A stretch of 14,460 nt of DNA. It comes from an uncultured Muribaculaceae bacterium (GTDB lineage: Bacteria; Bacteroidota; Bacteroidia; Bacteroidales; Muribaculaceae). Numbering within the stretch: position 1 is the stretch's first letter; each line of letters opens with the position of its first letter. Made by a program: the position numbers and the translations under genes. The DNA lies in NCBI GenBank assembly GCA_910584665.1, contig CAJUBL010000069.1, positions 1 to 14,460 on the forward strand, read 5' to 3'. The notes beneath the pieces are model-generated. The model saw nothing but the letters and a program-made list of their open reading frames with translations, was not told the DNA's origin and did no database searches. Positions 9,008 to 14,460 of the stretch are shown piece by piece.

Positions 9008-9029
9008 AAGTGTGACAAATGTCACACTT
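9008..9029. promoter_or_regulatory. CRP/FNR-like operator palindrome
   Basis: A perfect 10-bp inverted repeat with a 2-base centre contains TGTGACAAATGTCACA (9011-9026), that is TGTGA-N6-TCACA. This is the symmetrical site type of the CRP/FNR regulator superfamily. Its centre (9018.5) lies about 41-42 bases before the start point predicted from the -7 element at 9048-9055, the class II activator position. As a terminator for the gene ending at 8966 it would lack an adjacent T-run. Confidence 0.6.
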
Positions 9030-9047
9030 AAAGTCGATTATTCTTTT

Positions 9048-9055
9048 TAAATTTG
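9048..9055 (+). promoter_or_regulatory. -7 element TAAATTTG of the TonB-like gene
   Basis: This is a perfect match to TAnnTTTG with no TTTG box about 20 bases upstream, as expected of an activator-dependent promoter. It lies downstream of the ATG at 9019, so that ATG cannot be the start, and the ATG at 9097 is used instead. The predicted leader is about 35 bases. Confidence 0.65.
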
Positions 9056-9096
9056 CCACAGAAACTATCTCTGCAACAAACAACAGAGCACAGACT

Positions 9097-9900
9097 ATGG
9101 CACGAGGGAAACAGACATGCAGAATACTGAAAGAGATCCGTCGGCAGATAGCCGCGGCTAACGACATTGAGTTTATAACGTCAGAGTGCCGCTACCGTGG
9201 CGACTGCCCCGGCACATGCCCTAAGTGCGAGGCTGAGATCCGATATCTGGAACAACAGCTCCGCGCCCGCAACCTCACGGGTAAAACCGTCGCCATCGCC
9301 GGAATATCAGCAGGAATGATTCTCATGTCTGGATGTAGCGGCACAGCATCAGACAATAGAACTGATCACATATTATTGGGGTCGGTTATAGAAAATTATG
9401 AGGAACCGGAAGAGACCGATACTGCCGAAGAAGGCGAGGTGACGATAGCCGACGATTCCATTCCGTGCACTCCGTCAGATTTAGATGTTATCAAGAACGG
9501 AGAGATAGCAGATGATGATTACATAATAATAACTCCGGGAGAAGTACCCGTCGAACCACCGGCAGATCCTGATGAAAACGTCATATACCCGTGTGTTGAA
9601 CAGCAACCTCAATTTCCCGGTGGTCCCGCTGAAATGCTACGCTTTATAGGTCAGCACATCAGATATCCTCAGGAGCAATTGGATGAAGGTTTTCAAGGCC
9701 GAGTTGTAGTGAAATTCTATGTAGATACATTAGGTCATGTATGTGAGCCCACAATTGTCAGAGGAAAGGGGTCCGCACTCGACAAAGAGGCGTTACGCGT
9801 TGTCAGACTTTTACCTGATTTCATTCCCGGCGAAATGAACGGACAGAAAGTCAATGTATGGATGACACTTCCCATAGTATTCAGATTACCTGAAGAGTAA
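9097..9900 (+). CDS. TonB-family protein with Cys-rich cytoplasmic N-terminal domain
   Basis: With the start at 9097 the protein has 267 residues. The frame stays open upstream to 9019, but the promoter lies in that stretch, and MARGKQTCRILKEIRRQI is a natural start. Residues 1-60 are a soluble domain with C31-x5-C37-x3-C41-x2-C44 (and C8), which could bind a metal. Residues 62-79 are a single hydrophobic segment ending MSGC at C80, which resembles a lipoprotein signal placed inside the chain. Residues 81-165 are an acidic linker, unlike the basic Pro-rich linker of classical TonB. Residues 170-267 are a TonB C-terminal domain (PQFPGG, IRYPQE, GRVVVKFYVD, then VWMTLPIVFRL). By family knowledge it would span the inner membrane and contact an outer-membrane receptor or another partner. 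The N-terminal region fits a Bacteroidales domain type I have met in such proteins, but its role is not known to me. A CRP-like site probably controls it. The following gene starts 42 bases downstream. Confidence 0.85.
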   Translation: MARGKQTCRILKEIRRQIAAANDIEFITSECRYRGDCPGTCPKCEAEIRYLEQQLRARNLTGKTVAIAGISAGMILMSGCSGTASDNRTDHILLGSVIENYEEPEETDTAEEGEVTIADDSIPCTPSDLDVIKNGEIADDDYIIITPGEVPVEPPADPDENVIYPCVEQQPQFPGGPAEMLRFIGQHIRYPQEQLDEGFQGRVVVKFYVDTLGHVCEPTIVRGKGSALDKEALRVVRLLPDFIPGEMNGQKVNVWMTLPIVFRLPEE

Positions 9901-9942
9901 ATGCGACACTAAAATATACCGGATCAACTTATCTACGGAATC

Positions 9943-11313
9943 ATGAATCAGATCAAAATAAGATACAATATATTCATAGCATTGTTTGCGTTCTCGGTTA
10001 TGTACGCATACGCCAATGGAGATCCTGTAGTAAAGTATTCTTCAATTAACCGTGTGGCCAATCCCGAACCGTTATCAATATCAGAGATTCGTATTTTGCA
10101 TGAACAGGTCAATATCTCTCACGTTGACGGATACAACTGCTTTGATATTACCTATAAGTTCAAAAATGAGTCAGACAAGGATTTCCCGGAAATCCATTAC
10201 GGGTTCCCTATAGACTATCTTGTTGCCGATGAACAGGAAGTGTATCAGCTTGCCGACGATTATTATACTGAAAGTATGTATGAAGTCGGTTGGTGCGATA
10301 ATCTGATAAAGGATGTCAGATTTAAGTTCAATGGCAAAGATCTTAGCTTTCAGTCAGCCAGAGAGAGTGTACGTGAGGCCGGATTTGTTGTCGAAACTTA
10401 TGATGACGGAGAATATGTCGACTCGATTCCGACTGATGCCGTGAACCGCAGGTGGTATTACACGCAATTCTCGATGAAACCACATTCTGAGGCCACATTC
10501 AATGTACGCTATAAGGTATATGCCAATTCCAATACCGGATTATATACTGCCGACAATGATTTCTCCCTGTTCTCAAGGGCAAATGAAAAGCCTGATGAGT
10601 ATATACTTAACCATCCGATGCCCTACCGATATTTTGCATCACAATTTACAATTCTATATGATTTCACTCCTGCCAGGCATTTCGGTAATGGCAGGTCTTA
10701 TGTTCTGGATGTGGCTATCGACTTGTCAAATCTAACCAATCCATGGATAAAACCTGATGATGATCTCCTTATCTATACACCTCGTCTTGAACGCAGTTAT
10801 TATATTGCGGCACAAGACATAAAACCAATAAACCTCACCGTATATCATTCTGACAACCGGAGTAAAAACGAAGTGGAACGGATTATCAGGCCATTCATCA
10901 TTTCTGACTCCGGATACAATGTGAAAACAGACGGAGATTTCATGGAAATTGATTTCGCCGAACCGACATTTGTCTCAGACATAGCCTGCGAGATTGACAC
11001 CATGCAGGTGACATCAATACAAACCGTCGTGACACTTGCCGACGGACGAGAAGAAAGATATATACACAAGTCACAGAATTATTCTGGCGATCAAATCAGA
11101 TCGCCTGTACTTCTGACGATAACAGATCTGAACCACGACGGAATGCGATGGGATAAACAAGGCCTTATCTGCACAAACCACACAGGAGATTTTGATAACG
11201 ACCTGTTCAAGGTCAAAAATATCAGACTGATCTTTAACCGCGTACCCTCGACATCATCACGCCAGCCGTTCGGCAATCTACGTATATTGGACGCCCGATT
11301 CACAAAACCGTGA
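9943..11313 (+). CDS. Secreted protein of unknown function
   Basis: The 456 residues begin with a signal peptide: KIRYNIFIALFAFSVMYAYA is a basic start with a hydrophobic core, and cleavage is likely after A-Y-A near residue 24. The rest is mostly beta-type sequence. Residues about 55-260 (starting LHEQVNISH and FDITYKFKNESDKDFPEIHYGFP) resemble envelope domains of the DUF4424 kind, in which a conserved beta-sandwich carries phrases about force or interaction of extended termini; this is a weak impression. Residues about 330-456 end in a strand-rich region (NIRLIFNR, LRILDARF) that could be a discoidin-like carbohydrate-binding fold, also unproven. It has no catalytic motif that I recognise. 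It follows the TonB-like gene by 42 bases with no visible promoter or terminator, so the two are probably one unit, placing it as a periplasmic or surface partner. Base composition begins to fall here compared with the upstream genes. Confidence 0.75.
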   Translation: MNQIKIRYNIFIALFAFSVMYAYANGDPVVKYSSINRVANPEPLSISEIRILHEQVNISHVDGYNCFDITYKFKNESDKDFPEIHYGFPIDYLVADEQEVYQLADDYYTESMYEVGWCDNLIKDVRFKFNGKDLSFQSARESVREAGFVVETYDDGEYVDSIPTDAVNRRWYYTQFSMKPHSEATFNVRYKVYANSNTGLYTADNDFSLFSRANEKPDEYILNHPMPYRYFASQFTILYDFTPARHFGNGRSYVLDVAIDLSNLTNPWIKPDDDLLIYTPRLERSYYIAAQDIKPINLTVYHSDNRSKNEVERIIRPFIISDSGYNVKTDGDFMEIDFAEPTFVSDIACEIDTMQVTSIQTVVTLADGREERYIHKSQNYSGDQIRSPVLLTITDLNHDGMRWDKQGLICTNHTGDFDNDLFKVKNIRLIFNRVPSTSSRQPFGNLRILDARFTKP

Positions 11314-11343
11314 TAGAATCTCCCGCCGACAATTCTGACAGAC

Positions 11344-11413
11344 AAAACCTCAAAATAGCGAAATAAAATACCTCAAAACAGCGAAACAAAACACCTCAAA
11401 ATAGCGAAACAGC
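11344..11413 (+). repeat. Three-unit tandem array, 23-bp period, upstream of the ATPase gene
   Basis: The core CCTCAAAA(T/C)AGCGAAA begins at 11348, 11371 and 11394, an exact 23-bp spacing (about two helical turns). Units differ at one or two bases in the core (AATAGCG, AACAGCG, AATAGCG) and slightly in the linker (AATAAAATA against AACAAAACA). The array ends directly at the TTG -33 box (11414-11416) of the next gene, a position suited to an operator array. A partial extra copy occurs at 13803-13831. Confidence 0.9.
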
Positions 11414-11444
11414 TTGTACGTATCGATTATTTCACCTATCTTTG
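11414..11444 (+). promoter_or_regulatory. Promoter of the DUF4143-type ATPase gene
   Basis: TTG at 11414-11416 and TATCTTTG at 11437-11444 (perfect TAnnTTTG) are separated by 20 bases. The start codon follows 16 bases after the -7 element, so the leader is very short. The 23-bp repeat array lies immediately upstream. Confidence 0.7.
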
Positions 11445-11460
11445 CTGATGAATAAATGAT

Positions 11461-12759
11461 ATGTATATGAATTATCTACCACGCATCGCAGACAGAGAAC
11501 TTACCAACAGGTTGAGCTATATAGGTGCAGTTCTTATAGAGGGACCCAAGTGGTGTGGTAAAACAACCACTGCCACACAACAGGCAAATAGCATACTGAA
11601 ATTGCAGGATCCTGATATGAGAGAGGCTTATCTCGTCACTGCCAAAACAAAACCATCAAATTTACTAAAAGGAGCTACACCTCGATTAATAGATGAATGG
11701 CAGGATGCACCGTTGCTGTGGGATTCTGTACGTACAGTGGTTGATGAACGAGGTGGAGAGCCCGGACAATTCATTCTCACCGGCAGTAATTCTGTTAATA
11801 ATAAATTGATAATGCACAGTGGCACCGGAAGAATTTCACGCATGAAAATGTATCCGATGAGTCTGTACGAATCGAAAGAATCAACCGGTGAGATTTCTAT
11901 CAAGGAATTGTTTGACAATCCGGCAATGGATATTGACGGTATAATGTCAAACATGGGTGTCAATGACCTTATCCGTACGGCCTGCCGAGGTGGATGGCCG
12001 GCTTCATTGAAATTGAGGAATTCTACTGAGGCTTTGAGAATAGCAAAAGATTATCTTGATGGAGTCGCGGAATCGGATATAATAAATGTGGACGGTGTAA
12101 AACGAGACTCGGCGTTAGCTAAAGCTGTAATTCGTACATACGCTCGGAATTTGGCTACACTGGCAAAACGTGCAAATCTTCTTAAGGACGTAAATGCTAT
12201 AAGCGAAGGTTGCTCGGATCGCACCTTTGATGATTATGTGAAAGCATTAACGCGACTGTTTGTGATACAGGATATCTCCGCATGGTCTCCGGCGGTCAGA
12301 TCTGCAACTGTAATTCGAAAGAGCCCCAAACGATGTCTGGTAGATCCCTCGATTGCGGTTGCCGCTATGGGATTGTCACCCCGATTGCTTGAAATAGACT
12401 TAAAAACTTTCGGATTCATATTTGAATGTATGGCTATCCGCGATCTGAAAGTATACACACAGTCATTATATGGAGATATATCATATTATCATGACAGATA
12501 TGACCTTGAGGCTGACGCAGTCCTGCATCTTGACGATGGCAGATATGCATTGATTGAGTTTAAACTTGGCAGTGCCGAGATCGAACTTGGAGCAAAGCAT
12601 CTTATAGAAATAAAAGGACTTGTGCATAAACACAACGAAAATCAAAAACAGATAGTACTTCGCGAACCAGATCTTTTGATAGTCATCACAGGAGGTAAAA
12701 CAGCCTATACTCGCCCGGATGGTGTGAAAGTAATTCCTCTTGCATGCTTGAAAGATTAA
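11461..12759 (+). CDS. AAA-type ATPase with DUF4143-like C-terminal domain
   Basis: The 432 residues show the usual two-part build of this common accessory family. The N-terminal ATPase has Walker A GPKWCGKTT (28-36), Walker B RLIDEWQ (75-81, D78 E79), a sensor-like strand FILTGSN (104-110) and the conserved GTGRISRMKMYPMSL (121-135). The C-terminal half contains D352 and, fourteen residues later, E366-F-K368 (IEFKLG). This is the D...ExK layout of PD-(D/E)xK nuclease folds, which I believe is general in DUF4143. No signal peptide or membrane segment is seen. The role of the family is not settled; members are abundant, often multi-copy and often horizontally acquired. An ATG at 11467 is an alternative start. 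No toxin, antitoxin or methyltransferase partner is visible. The tandem repeats and promoter directly upstream suggest self-contained regulation. Composition is AT-richer than in the housekeeping genes. Confidence 0.88.
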   Translation: MYMNYLPRIADRELTNRLSYIGAVLIEGPKWCGKTTTATQQANSILKLQDPDMREAYLVTAKTKPSNLLKGATPRLIDEWQDAPLLWDSVRTVVDERGGEPGQFILTGSNSVNNKLIMHSGTGRISRMKMYPMSLYESKESTGEISIKELFDNPAMDIDGIMSNMGVNDLIRTACRGGWPASLKLRNSTEALRIAKDYLDGVAESDIINVDGVKRDSALAKAVIRTYARNLATLAKRANLLKDVNAISEGCSDRTFDDYVKALTRLFVIQDISAWSPAVRSATVIRKSPKRCLVDPSIAVAAMGLSPRLLEIDLKTFGFIFECMAIRDLKVYTQSLYGDISYYHDRYDLEADAVLHLDDGRYALIEFKLGSAEIELGAKHLIEIKGLVHKHNENQKQIVLREPDLLIVITGGKTAYTRPDGVKVIPLACLKD

Positions 12760-12938
12760 ATACTCCTCCAATAATTTTTAAGACAATTGACGTTACCATT
12801 CTTACACCTACAATCTTCATATTCATAATCCTGCATTTGGATTTCCCAAAACGGCTGAACGAACAAACTCATACACTGCTCTTTCGGAGATAAAATCAAA
12901 TAAAAGGCACAGAAATAGGCGATTATCATTTTTTTTAT
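12760..12938. other. Intergenic stretch with no supported feature
   Basis: I find no gene, strong hairpin or repeat between the ATPase stop and the promoter-like element at 12939. A minus-strand reading frame runs through it but has only a TTG at its upstream end. No clear terminator follows the ATPase gene. Confidence 0.5.
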
Positions 12939-12946
12939 TAATTTTG
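12939..12946 (+). promoter_or_regulatory. -7 element TAATTTTG before the structured RNA
   Basis: This is a perfect TAnnTTTG match preceded by a T-rich tract. No TTG box is seen about 20 bases upstream. The start point would fall near 12951, exactly where the first hairpin begins. Confidence 0.5.
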
Positions 12947-12950
12947 CAAT

Positions 12951-13124
12951 TGGATAATGGCAAGCCATATCCAAGACATACTGCTCAATAGCTTCACAAT
13001 CACCACCACAAGTAAAAGAGCAATCATCAATATTGGGACTGCACCCATACGGGCGCAGACATCCCATATTTGATGATGGTTTGTGGTGAACCGTGAAGCG
13101 TATGGCAAATGTCTGCGCTTTTTT
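12951..13124 (+). ncRNA. Candidate structured RNA (small RNA or 5' leader), about 174 nt
   Basis: The sequence shows ordered self-complementarity. A first hairpin pairs 12951-12961 with 12964-12973 (one bulge). A long nested stem follows: GCTTCAC 12991-12997 with GTGAAGC 13093-13099; CACCACAA 13004-13011 with TTGTGGTG 13081-13088; ATCATCAATAT 13023-13033 with 13066-13077 (one bulge); GGG 13035-13037 with CCC 13063-13065. A competing 10-bp helix pairs GCGCAGACAT (13053-13062) with ATGTCTGCGC (13109-13118), followed by T6. The 5' arm of that helix lies in the loop of the nested stem, so the two folds cross: they form either a switch or a pseudoknot. A promoter-like element just upstream and the terminator-like end suggest a free small RNA. 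The lipoprotein ATG only 21 bases beyond the T-run also allows a leader with transcription control. I do not recognise a known family. The alternative is a diverged inverted repeat, or coding DNA on the other strand. Confidence 0.5.
13053..13124 (+). terminator. Terminator-like helix ending in T6
   Basis: A 10-bp perfect stem, GCGCAGACAT (13053-13062) and ATGTCTGCGC (13109-13118), is followed directly by TTTTTT (13119-13124). The loop is 46 bases, unusually long, and can itself pair with upstream sequence. It could end the small RNA or act as an attenuator for the gene at 13145. Confidence 0.6.
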
Positions 13125-13144
13125 AGTAACCAAAAACAGGAAAT

Positions 13145-13810
13145 ATGAAAAGAATATTATTGGGAATTACGTTAATCACTCTGTTTATATCATGTAGCAA
13201 ATCGCCAGAAGATAAAGTAAGTGTCTTGATTGAAGAAGATATAAAGAAAATATTATATCATCCCGAGACATACAACCCAGCGGAAACACAAGTTGATAGC
13301 GCATTCACTCCTTTTGATGATCCAACATTTTATGAAAAGACAATGCAATTATGTAGGTTAGCAATGTCTATTGACGAATATGACAGAAATATGAAGGATG
13401 CAAAATCTTCAATGTCTATTTGGAGTGGACCGTATCAAACTGCTTATGGTAGGAATAATTATCAGGAAGCAAAAGAGGATTATGACAAGAACACACAGAA
13501 CAAGAAAAATGCAGAGAAAAAAGCAAAGAAACTTGTAATTGAACTGAAAAACATGCAAGATCAAGGACGGCAGTTTATAGGTTTTAAAGCCCGACATCGT
13601 TATCGTGCAGATAACAATTCCGGTCAAACGTTTTTTGGAGAAATGAAGTATCTGTTTGACAAGGATATAAACAAGATTATTGCTTCATATGATATGGATG
13701 ATGATGAATATAAAGCCGTACAATTTATTTATAAGCAAATACTCAGCAAAGATGAATCGGTAGATGATAAGTATTTCGATGATAATAAAGTATTTGAAAA
13801 AACAAAATAG
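13145..13810 (+). CDS. Small lipoprotein of unknown function
   Basis: The 221 residues start with a lipoprotein signal: KRILLGITLITLF followed by ISC, with the lipid-bearing Cys at residue 17. The mature part (SKSPEDKVSVLIEEDIKKILYHPETYNP) is of a type often seen in Bacteroidales lipoproteins, with a short helical start, a PETYNPAETQVDSAF segment and a charged helix at about 90-145 (YQEAKEDYDKNTQNKKNAEKK), probably a coiled coil. No enzyme motif is seen. The stop codon TAG (13808-13810) lies inside a partial copy of the repeat found upstream of the ATPase, so the last residues (KTK) may come from repeat sequence rather than from the ancestral gene. It follows the candidate structured RNA by 20 bases and precedes the next gene by 33. 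AT-rich composition matches its accessory surroundings. It is expected in the periplasm or outer membrane, attached by lipid. Confidence 0.78.
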   Translation: MKRILLGITLITLFISCSKSPEDKVSVLIEEDIKKILYHPETYNPAETQVDSAFTPFDDPTFYEKTMQLCRLAMSIDEYDRNMKDAKSSMSIWSGPYQTAYGRNNYQEAKEDYDKNTQNKKNAEKKAKKLVIELKNMQDQGRQFIGFKARHRYRADNNSGQTFFGEMKYLFDKDINKIIASYDMDDDEYKAVQFIYKQILSKDESVDDKYFDDNKVFEKTK

Positions 13811-13831
13811 CGTGAAACAAAACACCTCAAA
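13803..13831 (+). repeat. Partial copy of the 23-bp array sequence
   Basis: CAAAATAGCG (13803-13812) and the 18-base GAAACAAAACACCTCAAA (13814-13831) match the array at 11351-11360 and 11383-11400 in the same orientation. One extra T (13813) is needed between them, or TG when aligned to the array frame. It spans the stop codon of the lipoprotein gene and the gap to the next gene. Confidence 0.85.
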
Positions 13832-13843
13832 CTACATTAGAAT

Positions 13844-14395
13844 ATGAAAAAAATAATAGCAGGCATTATTCTCGTTTTGGTCGCCATATGTGCATATGCT
13901 CAAAAGGATGTAACGCAATTTCTCGGTATTCCTATTGACGGTAGTAAGTCAGCCATGATCCAAAAGTTAAAGTCCAAAGGCTTTAGAGCGAACTCTTACA
14001 AAAAAGACGTCTTAGAAGGAGAGTTTAACGGCGTGGATGTCAATATACATATTGCAACTAATGGTGATAAAGTTTGTCGTATAATGGTATGCGATGCCAA
14101 TCCCGTTGACGAACGTTCCATACAGATTCGTTTCAATAACTTGTGCCGTCAATTTGAGAAGAATCCCAAATATATGTCAATAGGGGACCACCTAATACCA
14201 GATGACGAGGATATCGCTTACGGCATAACGGTAAATAATAAACGTTATGAAGCCGTTTTTTATCAATACCCCGCAGAATTATCAGATACAACACTTCTGC
14301 GAAAAAAGTTATTGCCTATTATATTGGAGAAATATACGCTCGAGCAACTTGCGAATCCAACAGTGTGGAAAACCCATGCTCGGATGACCCCTTAG
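13844..14395 (+). CDS. Small secreted protein of unknown function, 3' end probably replaced by an insertion element
   Basis: The 183 residues begin with a signal peptide (KKIIAGIILVLVAICAYAQ, cleavage likely after A-Y-A near residue 19). The mature start VTQFLGIPIDGSKSAMIQKLKSKGF is a pattern I know from small periplasmic Bacteroidales proteins of unknown role: FxGIPIDG, then a helix, then EFNGVDVNI strands. No catalytic motif is visible. The last three codons (Met-Thr-Pro) and the TAG stop lie in the first TGACCCCTTA repeat at 14385, so the natural C-terminus was probably lost to the insertion and the present one is accidental. Members of this type that I recall tend to be a little longer. 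It lies 33 bases after the lipoprotein gene and may be co-transcribed with it. Function unknown. Confidence 0.75.
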   Translation: MKKIIAGIILVLVAICAYAQKDVTQFLGIPIDGSKSAMIQKLKSKGFRANSYKKDVLEGEFNGVDVNIHIATNGDKVCRIMVCDANPVDERSIQIRFNNLCRQFEKNPKYMSIGDHLIPDDEDIAYGITVNNKRYEAVFYQYPAELSDTTLLRKKLLPIILEKYTLEQLANPTVWKTHARMTP

Positions 14396-14440
14396 ACCAG
14401 GTTGGATTGACCCCTTAAAATATTTTGAATTGACCCCTTA
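14385..14440 (+). repeat. Three direct repeats of TGACCCCTTA at 23-bp spacing
   Basis: Three exact 10-base copies lie at 14385, 14408 and 14431. The sequence between copies differs (GACCAGGTTGGAT, AAATATTTTGAAT), as expected for spaced protein-binding sites rather than a simple tandem duplication. Confidence 0.9.
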
Positions 14441-14460
14441 AAACGTTCTGGCCGACGGGG
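14385..14460 (+). mobile_element. Probable left end of an IS21-like insertion sequence (continues past window)
   Basis: TGACCCCTTA occurs at 14385-14394, 14408-14417 and 14431-14440, again at an exact 23-bp spacing. The last two copies extend to ATTGACCCCTTAAAA. IS21-family elements begin with TG and carry several spaced transposase-binding repeats inside their ends, which fits. No transposase (istA/istB) is in the window, so the family call is inference. The edge is most likely at 14385, inside the preceding gene. Confidence 0.55.

Noticed and set aside
9008..9029. Rho-independent terminator for malQ
   Set aside because: The stem is perfect but the T-rich tract starts about 12 bases later and is interrupted. 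The match to the CRP/FNR site and its position before a promoter explain it better.
9019..9096. N-terminal extension of the TonB-like protein from the ATG at 9019
   Set aside because: The -7 promoter element at 9048-9055 and half of the operator palindrome lie inside this stretch, and its translation is not domain-like.
11344..11413. CRISPR array
   Set aside because: The period is 23 bp with near-identical linkers, so there are no unique spacers, and no cas genes are present.
12756..13133. Minus-strand reading frame of 125 codons filling the gap between the ATPase and lipoprotein genes, Cys-rich
   Set aside because: It has only a TTG at its upstream end (an ATG start would give 103 residues from 13067), no convincing promoter, no recognised family, and it overlaps an ordered set of inverted repeats better explained as RNA. 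The length without stops is notable for AT-rich DNA, so a homology search could reverse this.
14385..14460. tRNA or attachment site at the right edge
   Set aside because: No cloverleaf or CCA-type end can be folded; the repeats fit a transposon end better.

Overview
The window looks like a chromosomal segment of a gut Bacteroidales bacterium, possibly of the Muribaculaceae type (inference). The evidence is several promoters with the Bacteroidetes -7 element TAnnTTTG, weak or absent Shine-Dalgarno sequences, short secreted proteins and lipoproteins of Bacteroidales style, and a TonB-family protein with a Cys-rich N-terminal domain that I associate with this order. All genes that I accept as real lie on the + strand.

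Region 1 (1-8966) is moderately GC-rich housekeeping DNA. It holds the 3' part of a patatin-like phospholipase, a cytoplasmic GH13 alpha-amylase-type enzyme, ribose-phosphate pyrophosphokinase (prs), a class II cobalamin-dependent ribonucleotide reductase (nrdJ) and a GH77 4-alpha-glucanotransferase with N-terminal starch-binding modules (malQ/DPE2 type). The two glucan enzymes would handle intracellular maltodextrin or glycogen. Between them, prs and nrdJ make PRPP and deoxyribonucleotides. A terminator follows prs, and nrdJ has its own promoter behind a strong hairpin.

Region 2 (8967-11313) is a probable two-gene envelope unit: a TonB-family protein with a cytoplasmic Cys cluster and an acidic linker, then a secreted protein of unknown function. 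It starts from a promoter preceded by a perfect CRP/FNR-like palindrome, TGTGA-N6-TCACA, placed near -41.5.

Region 3 (11314-14460) is AT-richer and accessory. A three-unit array with an exact 23-bp period abuts the promoter of a DUF4143-type AAA ATPase. Next comes a 385-bp gap whose right half can fold into an elaborate RNA with its own promoter-like element and a terminator-like end. It is followed by a small lipoprotein gene and a small periplasmic-protein gene. A further copy of the 23-bp-array sequence, in direct orientation, lies between these two genes. The last 76 bases hold three copies of TGACCCCTTA, again at exactly 23-bp spacing. I read this as the left end of an IS21-like element that has cut into the 3' end of the last gene.

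The best candidates for something undescribed are the iteron-ATPase-structured RNA-lipoprotein segment bounded by direct repeats (about 11344-13831), the structured RNA itself, and the CRP-like control of the Cys-rich TonB protein.
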